Shown piece by piece: positions 57,887-64,000 of a stretch of DNA of 64,000 nucleotides. Source of the DNA: Mesorhizobium australicum WSM2073 (GTDB lineage: Bacteria > Pseudomonadota > Alphaproteobacteria > Rhizobiales > Rhizobiaceae); the NCBI RefSeq assembly GCF_000230995.2, contig NC_019973.1, forward strand, positions 5,904,001 to 5,968,000, given 5' to 3'. Position 1 is the first letter of the stretch. Every line of letters begins with the position of its first letter. A program made the translations under genes and the position numbers. The notes below the pieces were generated by a model. It was not told the origin of the DNA, ran no database searches, and worked only from the letters and a program-made list of their open reading frames with translations.

Positions 57887-58948
57887 TCAAGCGGCGGTTG
57901 AATTGGTAAAGCGCGGCAGGTTCTCGGTCAGTAACCGCCAGTCGTCGCGCTCGGGCTCGCCTTCCCTGCGCGTCCCGAAAAACTGGATGATCATATTGCC
58001 GTCGGCGCCATAGGCTTCGAGTGACGTGACGTGGCCGTCCCTGGTCGGCTTGCGCACGGCCCAAACCTCGCGGATGTGCTGGGTCCTGAGATGCAGGTGG
58101 AAAGTGGCGTCGAGTACGTTGATGCAAGGCCCGATCTGCCTGACCAACTTGATCGGGCCGGAATGGATCTGGATGCAGCCAGGATTGCCGACAAAGCACA
58201 TGATCGGCATCTCGTCCTCGGCGACACGATGGAACATGCCGCCAATTGCAGCATTGTCAAGCAGCCAGGCGTAGTCCTGGCCGACCATGCGGACCGCCCG
58301 GCGGCGCCTGAGGTTCAGCGTCTTGAGCATGCCGAAGAACTGGTGTACGTCGGTCAGCTGGCTCCAGTGCTCCCGCAGGTCGTCGATGGTAGCGGCTTGG
58401 TCCGGAATCTTTGCCTCGTTTTCGGCTGACCTCGTCTTAACCGATACAATCGGCTCCTGGTTCGAGGATTGGAGCTCGTCTGTCAGTCTTTGATAGGCAC
58501 AGAGGTTTGAGGACGGCCTCAGATGCACCTTGTGCACTGCCTCGCCTGCGGCGTCGAAAAATTGCAGGCTGCGGCGGATCTCCCCGCCTTCGCGTGTCTC
58601 GACGGCAAAGCCATGCGCCCACACCTTCGGGAAGATGCGCAGATCAATGTCATTGCCGAGCACCATGGCGTGATGGTTGCCGGTGAGCACCTTGTCGTAG
58701 ATGCCTATCTTCTCATGCACGGCACTATCATTGCTGGTCAGCGCCATTACCTCGCCGACCGCCTCGAGAGCGGTTAGAACAACATTGACGCGTGGCTCGA
58801 TGCGCACAGTGCCAAAACCGCAATGTGCCGCGGAGAGCTCCGCTTCCGAGATGCCCAATTGGCCAGCGAGATCGCGGTCGCGGATTTTGGGGCTGTCTTC
58901 GCGTGCCCGCCGGATTCTCTCTGGCGAAGGTTTCTCGCGCTGGTGCAT
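57887..58948 (-). CDS. hmuS: HmuS/HemS-like heme-degrading or heme-carrier protein
   Basis: 353 residues, the usual length for the HemS/HmuS/ChuS family, with two related halves (about 1-175 and 185-353). The N-terminal half contains KVWAHGFAVETREGGEIRRS and SLQFFDAAGEAVHKVHLRPS; the C-terminal half contains MFHRVAEDEMPIMCFVGNPG and NVLDATFHLHLRTQHIREVW. The family binds heme and releases iron or passes heme on. No hmuTUV or receptor gene is adjacent. The promoter (59009-59025) and NifA site (59090-59105) imply expression during nitrogen fixation, when heme demand for leghemoglobin and bacteroid oxidases is high. AGAGGTAAG precedes the ATG. Confidence 0.88.
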   Translation of the reverse strand: MHQREKPSPERIRRAREDSPKIRDRDLAGQLGISEAELSAAHCGFGTVRIEPRVNVVLTALEAVGEVMALTSNDSAVHEKIGIYDKVLTGNHHAMVLGNDIDLRIFPKVWAHGFAVETREGGEIRRSLQFFDAAGEAVHKVHLRPSSNLCAYQRLTDELQSSNQEPIVSVKTRSAENEAKIPDQAATIDDLREHWSQLTDVHQFFGMLKTLNLRRRRAVRMVGQDYAWLLDNAAIGGMFHRVAEDEMPIMCFVGNPGCIQIHSGPIKLVRQIGPCINVLDATFHLHLRTQHIREVWAVRKPTRDGHVTSLEAYGADGNMIIQFFGTRREGEPERDDWRLLTENLPRFTNSTAA

Positions 58949-59008
58949 GTCTTACCTCTGCTTGCCCATACTGTCGGTCAGGAGCGTTAGTCCTCGCCAA
59001 AAGGGAGC

Positions 59009-59025
59009 CTCAAAACTCGTGCCAA
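59009..59025 (-). promoter_or_regulatory. Sigma-54 promoter of the hmuS-like operon
   Basis: Minus strand reads TTGGCACGAGTTTTGAGG: perfect -24, TTGA at -12 (GG-N10-GA), the same variant as nifH and the LuxR-type gene. About 60 bases before the ATG. Confidence 0.7.
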
Positions 59026-59089
59026 TTTGCCGAAAGCATCTCGGAAACTGGCTTACGTGCCAGCTCGGCGGGAACTCGGGCCCAGCCCC

Positions 59090-59105
59090 TGTGGCGGACG
59101 CGACA
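59090..59105. promoter_or_regulatory. NifA site shared by divergent hmuS-like and iscA operons
   Basis: TGT-GGCGGACGCG-ACA, exact TGT-N10-ACA. It lies about 65 bases from the minus-strand -24 element and about 105 bases from the plus-strand one, so it can serve both. The core resembles the nifH site. Confidence 0.75.
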
Positions 59106-59208
59106 AATTCGACAATACGTGTCGATTGCCGGACGCCTTCGCAGCAATTCCGAACCGGAATCGCGGCAGTGTTAGCGATGTCGCACTGTTCCAGCGCCGC
59201 TTTTCCCA

Positions 59209-59225
59209 TTGGCACGGACCATGCA
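59209..59225 (+). promoter_or_regulatory. Sigma-54 promoter of iscA-nifS-nifV-nifW
   Basis: TTGGCACGGACCATGCA: perfect -24 and GG-N10-GC at -12. About 42 bases before the iscA start; NifA site upstream at 59090-59105. Confidence 0.85.
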
Positions 59226-59266
59226 TGGTGATCCGCAAAATCGTCACGCACCAGGATAAGCGAGCC

Positions 59267-59587
59267 ATGATTACGCTCACCGACAAGGCCGTTGCCGCGG
59301 TCAAGACCGCTCTTTCCGCCGCTACTGAGCCCGCAGAAGGCTTTCGCATCATGGTTCAGCCCGGCGGCTGCTCCGGCTTCAAATACTCAATCGGTTTGGA
59401 GAGCGTCCCGCGCGAGGGCGACGCGATCCTCGAGACAGATGGGATCAAGGTGTTCTTAGACGCCGGCTCCCAACCGCATGTCGCCGGCATGACCGTCGAC
59501 TTCGTCACGGGGCTCGAATCCTCCGGCTTTGTCTTCGATAACCCTAACGCGCGAGCGAAGTGCTCATGCGGCAAGTCCTTCAGCTGA
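59267..59587 (+). CDS. iscA: HesB/IscA-type Fe-S assembly protein (nif-linked, IscN-like)
   Basis: 106 residues of the A-type Fe-S carrier family, with the three conserved cysteines in MVQPGGCSGFKYS and AKCSCGKSF. Start set at ATG 59267 (MITLTDKAVAAV), the family beginning; an in-frame ATG at 59225 falls on the promoter itself and is excluded. It is the first gene of the iscA-nifS-nifV-nifW operon; nifU is missing between iscA and nifS, where 177 bases without a gene remain. Confidence 0.9.
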   Translation: MITLTDKAVAAVKTALSAATEPAEGFRIMVQPGGCSGFKYSIGLESVPREGDAILETDGIKVFLDAGSQPHVAGMTVDFVTGLESSGFVFDNPNARAKCSCGKSFS

Positions 59588-59764
59588 TCGTCGAAGCAGG
59601 AGAGAGGGCCCGGGAGGTGAGCTCGTCGATCGCGACGGCGGCGCCGGTCTAAATCAATTTGTGGGTGCTGCACCGGCTCTGGATCGTCTCGGCTATCAAC
59701 GGCGGCTGCAAGCGCGATGAGTCCTTGCGCTTAACGTCATTCCGCTCGATTGGAGACCACACCC

Positions 59765-60982
59765 ATGACAGTTCTCTATCTCGACAACAACGCAACGACA
59801 CGGGTCGATCCCGAGGTCGTTCAAGCGATGTTGCCCTTCCTTACGGATCAATTCGGCAACCCTTCGTCGGCGCACGGTCTTGGCACCCTTGCCGGCGCCG
59901 CGTTGAGAAACGCGCGGCGGCAGCTGCAGGCGCTGATCGGCGCGGCGTTTGATGACGAGATCACCTTCACCTCGGGTGGGACGGAAAGCGACAACGCGGC
60001 CATTCTTTCGGCGCTCGAGGTGATGCCTGACCGAACAGAAATCGTGACGTCCGCCGTTGAACATCCCGCAGTGCTGGCGCTCTGCGCACATCTTGAGCAG
60101 ACGCGCCGGGTCAAGGTGCACAGGATCCCGGTGGATCACCATGGCCGGCTCGACATTGACGCTTACCGGGCAGCCCTCAGCTCAAACGTGGCAATCGTCT
60201 CGATCATGTGGGCCAACAACGAAACTGGTACGATCTTCCCCGTCGCAAAGCTCGCCGAATTGGCGAAGGAAGTCGGCGCCCTTTTCCACACCGATGCCGT
60301 GCAGGCGGTCGGCAAGCTCCCTATGGACCTGAAATCGACCGCTATCGACATGCTATCGCTCTCCAGCCATAAATTGCATGGACCGAAAGGCGTCGGCGCA
60401 CTTTTCCTCAAGCGCGGTGTGCGCTTCCACTCGCTGATCAAAGGCGGTCACCAAGAGAGAGACCGGCGTGCGGGAACCGAAAACACGCCCGGCATAGTCG
60501 GGCTCGGCAGGGCAGCCGAACTCGCCCTGAAATTCATGGATGATGAGACCACACGGATAAAGTGGCTACGCGACCGGCTGGAGAACGGGATTCTTCAGCG
60601 TGTACCAAACACCTTCGTCAACGGCGATCCCGTCGAGCGCTTGCCGAACACCGCAAACATCGCCTTCGAACGTATCGAAGGTGATGGAATCCTGCATCTC
60701 CTCAACCGCGTGGGTATCGCCTGTTCCTCAGGCTCCGCCTGCACCTCTGGCTGTGCACAGCCGAGCCATGTGCTGAGGGCGATGAACATCCCACATGGGG
60801 CGGTCCGTTTCTCGTTCTCGCGTGACAACGACCAAGACGACGTGGACCGGGTGCTCGAGGTCTTGCCTGCCATGGTGGAGAAGCTGCGCGCGTCCCTCAG
60901 TTCTGCGCCGGAAGGGCGGAGTGCCGAAGACCTTCAATGCGGTCCCTGTCTCAGCGCCGGAAGCTCCGGCGACCATTCATGA
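59765..60982 (+). CDS. nifS: Cysteine desulfurase NifS
   Basis: 405 residues, PLP-dependent; it provides sulfur for nitrogenase Fe-S clusters. [29 protein letters not shown], the PLP lysine in [17 protein letters not shown], and the active-site Cys loop [17 protein letters not shown] are present. ATG 59765 was chosen because [12 protein letters not shown] is the conserved start. The stop overlaps the nifV start (ATGA). Confidence 0.95.
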   Translation: MTVLYLDNNATTRVDPEVVQAMLPFLTDQFGNPSSAHGLGTLAGAALRNARRQLQALIGAAFDDEITFTSGGTESDNAAILSALEVMPDRTEIVTSAVEHPAVLALCAHLEQTRRVKVHRIPVDHHGRLDIDAYRAALSSNVAIVSIMWANNETGTIFPVAKLAELAKEVGALFHTDAVQAVGKLPMDLKSTAIDMLSLSSHKLHGPKGVGALFLKRGVRFHSLIKGGHQERDRRAGTENTPGIVGLGRAAELALKFMDDETTRIKWLRDRLENGILQRVPNTFVNGDPVERLPNTANIAFERIEGDGILHLLNRVGIACSSGSACTSGCAQPSHVLRAMNIPHGAVRFSFSRDNDQDDVDRVLEVLPAMVEKLRASLSSAPEGRSAEDLQCGPCLSAGSSGDHS

Positions 60983-62043
60983 GCAGTCAGGTCTTTCTCA
61001 AGGATACGACTCTGCGCGACGGCGAGCAGGCACCCGGCGTTGCCTTCACCGTGGCGGAAAAACTTGAGATCGCTGAGTCGCTTGCAGCAGCCGGCGTCCC
61101 TGAGATCGAGATCGGCACGCCGGCAATGGGCGCCGACGAGGTCGCGCGCAGCCTCTCGGTGCGGCTCACGGCCTGGTGCCGGATGACCTCACCGGATCTC
61201 GAAGCAGCGATCGAGAGCGGGGTCCGGGCCGTCAATCTGTCGTTTTCTGCATCGAACATCCAACTTGCCACCAAGCTCGGCCTCGATCGGGCGGGAGCGC
61301 TCCAGCTTATCGAACATATGGTCGGGCGCGCAGCCGCCAGCGGCTCCTCCGTCGCCGTTGGCTGCGAGGATGCTTCACGGGCCGACCGGGATCATCTCGG
61401 GCGCGTTATCATGACGGCGGCGCGCGCCGGCGCAAGGCGCGTGAGGCTGGCTGACACAGCCGGCGTTCTCGACCCCTTTTCGACCTTCGAGCTTGTCGCC
61501 CAGCTGGCGGCGATCCGCGCCGGCGCGCGCCATGCCTCGGTCACCCTCCTTGGACTCAGCGAGCGCGGGGGCAATGCCGCGCTGGAAGAGGTGGCCGCCG
61601 CGTTGGCTGTCCTCCAGCACGCACATGCTGGCATCGACCTGACCGCATTGCCCGCCCTGGCAGCCAAGGTGGCGCAGGCGTCACGCCGACCGACAGCCGC
61701 CACCAAGCCGATCGTCGGGGCTGTGCCCTCCAAAGCCCTCCGGAGATCAAGGGGCATGATCCGGCCGCGTCTGGCCGATCTCCTCATAGATGCCAGCAAC
61801 AAGACCTCGGTCCCACCCAGGTCGGAGCCCGGCAGATCGAGAGCCAATGCGGCAATAATCGAGCCCATCTCGCACTGCTCGGCGCTGCGCATGGCGCCTG
61901 TTCGCCACGCCCGGGCACCGGGGCGCCCAGCCTTGCGGCCTCGCTGGCTCAGCCCACCTCGTCATCAAACTGCGGATTTTCGCGGCTGTAGATCAGAGTT
62001 TTTCGTATTTGACCCAACAGTTTTCCGACAAGGGAGAATGTAA
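60979..62043 (+). pseudogene. nifV: Homocitrate synthase NifV, internally deleted and C-terminally aberrant
   Basis: Open frame of 354 residues. The start is normal ([20 protein letters not shown], then [18 protein letters not shown]). Around residue 180 the sequence passes from [12 protein letters not shown] straight to [20 protein letters not shown]. The family segment between them, about 20-25 residues with the metal-binding H-x-H-D, is absent. After TKPIVG (near residue 255) the sequence no longer resembles NifV and lacks the F-T-H-E-S-G-I-H motif. The TIM barrel should be unable to bind its metal, so homocitrate synthesis is unlikely. Overlaps nifS (ATGA) and nifW (TAATG). Confidence 0.8.
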
Positions 62044-62423
62044 TGACCTGTTCCGCTGACGGCCGTCCCATCGATGTCACCGATATCGTTACGCGACTGA
62101 AAGGAGTGTCGGCCGCGGAGGAGTTCTTCTCTGTCCTTGGCGTCGCCTATGATCCGAAGGTGCTCAACGTTTCACGGCTTCATATCATGAAGCGTGTGGG
62201 ACAATACCTTGCTGAGGAAGATTTCTCCGGTCTGCCCGACCAGGTGATCGCCGCGCGCGTGCGCGCCCTGCTGGAACGGGCTTACGGGGACTTCGCGGTT
62301 TCCTCGCCGCTCACGCACCGGGTCTTCAAGGTGCTCAAAGATCACGATCCGGATAAAGCTTGCACGACACGCCGCGCTTTCGTTCCTTTCGATTCCGTCC
62401 TGAAGCCGTTCGGCAGGGAATGA
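62043..62423 (+). CDS. nifW: Nitrogenase-protective protein NifW
   Basis: 126 residues. SAAEEFFSVLGVAYDPKVLN, VSRLHIMKRVGQYLAEEDF and TRRAFVPFDSVL match NifW, which is thought to protect or help assemble the MoFe protein. The ATG overlaps the stop of the nifV frame (TAATG), so it depends on translation of the broken nifV gene, which may explain why that frame stays open. Last gene of the operon. Confidence 0.93.
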   Translation: MTCSADGRPIDVTDIVTRLKGVSAAEEFFSVLGVAYDPKVLNVSRLHIMKRVGQYLAEEDFSGLPDQVIAARVRALLERAYGDFAVSSPLTHRVFKVLKDHDPDKACTTRRAFVPFDSVLKPFGRE

Positions 62424-62448
62424 TCGCGACATAGACGCGACGCGACAA

Positions 62449-62464
62449 TGTCAAGAAGTCGACA
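62449..62464. promoter_or_regulatory. NifA upstream activator site of fixA
   Basis: TGT-CAAGAAGTCG-ACA, exact TGT-N10-ACA, about 70 bases upstream of the -24 element. Confidence 0.75.
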
Positions 62465-62533
62465 AATTCGGGATCGCAACGGCACCATCCGTAATGAGCA
62501 GCCCGAACTTAGGGGAACAGGGCCGCAAAGCAC

Positions 62534-62550
62534 TTGGCACGAATGATGCA
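62534..62550 (+). promoter_or_regulatory. Sigma-54 promoter of fixAB
   Basis: TTGGCACGAATGATGCA: perfect -24 and GG-N10-GC. About 55 bases before the fixA ATG. Confidence 0.85.
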
Positions 62551-62604
62551 GCCAAGAACTCGCACCGCCAGCCCGCATCCGGATAACAGCGTAGAGAAAC
62601 GCCA

Positions 62605-63453
62605 ATGCACATCGTCGTCAGCATTAAGCAGGTGCCGGACTCGGCACAGATACGGGTCCATCCGGTGACGAACACCATCATGCGCCAGGGTGTGCCGACC
62701 ATCATTAACCCCTATGACCTATTCGCCCTCGAAGAAGCTCTCAGGCTACGCGACGCTTATGGCGGCGAGGTCACCGTGCTCACCATGGGTCCGCCCATGG
62801 CAGAGGACTCCCTGCGCAAAGCGCTTGGCTACGGCGCCGATCGCGCGGTGCTTTTGACCGACCGCTATTTTGCCGGTTCCGACACACTGGCGACATCACT
62901 TGCTCTCTCCCAGGCAATCGCGAAGATCGGCGAAACCTTCGGCACGCCGGACGTGGTCTTCACGGGCAAGCAGACGATCGACGGCGACACCGCGCAAGTC
63001 GGGCCCGGCATCGCCAAGCGTCTCGATCTCAGCCAACTCACCTATGTCGCGAGAATCGCTACCATCGATCTTGCTGCGCGCGAGATCACGGTGGAGCGTC
63101 GTTGCGAGGGTGGGACGCAGACGCTGAAGAGCAAGCTGCCTTGCCTCATCACAATGCTGGAAGGCACCAACGAGATGCGTCGGGGCTCGATCGAAGACGC
63201 ATTGAGCGCTGCGCGGAGGCAGGTGGTGAAATGGAGTGCGGCCGAGGCGGGCATTGAGGACCTCACCAAGTGCGGCTTGCGTGGCTCGCCGACGGTCGTC
63301 AGACGCGTTTTCGCCCCTACCGCGCGGTCGGAAAAGGCAGCGCAAATTGACACGGCCGAGAAGACGCTGCGCGATCTCGCCGACGAACTGATTGTTGCAA
63401 TTTTCACCCGCCAGCCGGCACTGGAACCGGAACTCGCCTTCGACGGCGCCTGA
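62605..63453 (+). CDS. fixA: Electron-transfer flavoprotein beta subunit FixA
   Basis: 282 residues. With FixB, FixC and FixX it forms a bifurcating electron-transfer complex that supplies low-potential electrons to nitrogenase. HIVVSIKQVPDSAQIRVHPV, NPYDLFALEEALRLRD, the nucleotide loop VFTGKQTIDGDTAQVGPGIA and LPCLITMLEGTNEMRRG are typical. Start ATG 62605; fixB follows after 18 bases. NifA site and sigma-54 promoter lie upstream. Confidence 0.95.
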   Translation: MHIVVSIKQVPDSAQIRVHPVTNTIMRQGVPTIINPYDLFALEEALRLRDAYGGEVTVLTMGPPMAEDSLRKALGYGADRAVLLTDRYFAGSDTLATSLALSQAIAKIGETFGTPDVVFTGKQTIDGDTAQVGPGIAKRLDLSQLTYVARIATIDLAAREITVERRCEGGTQTLKSKLPCLITMLEGTNEMRRGSIEDALSAARRQVVKWSAAEAGIEDLTKCGLRGSPTVVRRVFAPTARSEKAAQIDTAEKTLRDLADELIVAIFTRQPALEPELAFDGA

Positions 63454-63471
63454 CGGCAAGGAGCAGACCAT

Positions 63472-64000
63472 ATGTCGAGCGCGAACCCAGACACTCCCCG
63501 CCCGCCCGCCGGCCGTGCCGGGATGACGAAGGAGCTGCCCGAGCGTTTCAGGGCCTATCGGCACGTTTGGGTTTTCATCGAGCTTGAACGCGGCCAGGTC
63601 CACTCCGTGTCCTTCGAATTGCTTGGTGAGGGCCGCAAGCTGGCAGACAAACTTGGCGTCCAGCTCGGGGGCGTTGTGCTCGGACCGCCGGAAGAAGCCA
63701 CCCAGAACGCGGTCGCCGAAGCCTTCGCCTATGGCGCCGACCTTGTCTACTTCATCGAGTCGCCGCTGCTCGCCGACTATCGGAATGAGCCTTTCACCAA
63801 GGCGATGACCGATTTGGTTGATACTTACAAACCCGAGATTCTGCTTCTTGGAGCGACCACGCTCGGCAGGGATCTCGCCGGGTCCGTCGCGACGACCTTG
63901 CTAACAGGGCTCACGGCCGACTGCACCGAACTCGATGTGGATGCCGACGGTTCGCTGGCCGCGACCCGTCCGACTTTCGGGGGCTCGTTGCTATGCACGA
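63472..64000 (+). CDS. fixB: Electron-transfer flavoprotein alpha subunit FixB (cut by window edge)
   Basis: First 176 codons only; the gene continues beyond the window. [38 protein letters not shown] and [20 protein letters not shown] match the N-terminal domain of ETF-alpha. ATG 63472 after AAGGAGCAG. Confidence 0.93.
   Translation, partial: MSSANPDTPRPPAGRAGMTKELPERFRAYRHVWVFIELERGQVHSVSFELLGEGRKLADKLGVQLGGVVLGPPEEATQNAVAEAFAYGADLVYFIESPLLADYRNEPFTKAMTDLVDTYKPEILLLGATTLGRDLAGSVATTLLTGLTADCTELDVDADGSLAATRPTFGGSLLCT

Noticed and set aside
59588..59764. nifU remnant between iscA and nifS
   Set aside because: A frame with ELVDRDGGAGLNQF recalls the NifU C-terminal domain, but the Cys motif is absent and the match is too short.

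Overview
The window looks like part of a rhizobial symbiosis island, most likely Mesorhizobium or a close relative. This rests on a nifHDKENX block, fixA/fixB, nifS-nifV-nifW, nifQ, a prxS-rpoN pair, acdS, two nod boxes, many NifA/sigma-54 promoters, a CYP127-type P450 cluster, and a very high load of insertion-sequence debris. Species was not determined; all family assignments come from reading motifs, not from searches.

Left part (1-22.5 kb) is accessory and heavily rearranged. A compact minus-strand operon (EctB-like aminotransferase, 2OG-Fe(II) oxygenase, 56-residue protein, second 2OG-Fe(II) oxygenase) lies at 0.8-4.0 kb. After an IS-scarred amino-acid ABC ATPase relic comes an 893-residue protein joining an adenylation domain, a carrier domain and an AAC(3)-type acyltransferase domain (5.9-8.6 kb). 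From 9 to 17 kb almost everything is broken IS110-family transposases, some head to head. A polyamine-permease relic, a CocE/NonD hydrolase, and an IS1111-type element nested in an IS3-type element follow.

Middle part (22.5-36.4 kb) holds a LuxR-type regulator with its own NifA site and -24/-12 promoter, acdS, and a NifA-type operon led by a TlpA-like thioredoxin. That operon ends in a decayed copy of the NifX-associated DUF269 gene, then a DUF683 gene and fdxB. Next are a lysine/ornithine N-hydroxylase, a duplicated sigma-54 promoter module, an orphan nod box over gene debris, a nod-box-driven OafA-type acyltransferase, a UspA protein and a PhoB-like regulator.

Right part (36.4-64 kb) is the symbiotic core. 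On the minus strand: nifH-nifD-nifK-nifE-nifN-nifX-DUF269. On the plus strand: an MFS exporter and prxS-rpoN. On the minus strand: nifQ, a luciferase-like monooxygenase, a double SDR, a ferredoxin-SnoaL fusion and a P450, then an SH3-like secreted protein and an HmuS-like heme protein. A NifA site shared with the heme operon faces iscA-nifS-nifV-nifW, followed by fixA-fixB under their own promoter. The nifV gene lacks its metal-binding HxH segment and its C-terminal part, which fits a symbiont that gets homocitrate from its host.

The genes fit together as a microaerobic NifA/RpoN regulon for building and feeding nitrogenase, with added ethylene control (acdS), redox and heme handling, an unknown P450 product, and at least one unknown amino-acid-derived biosynthetic pathway.
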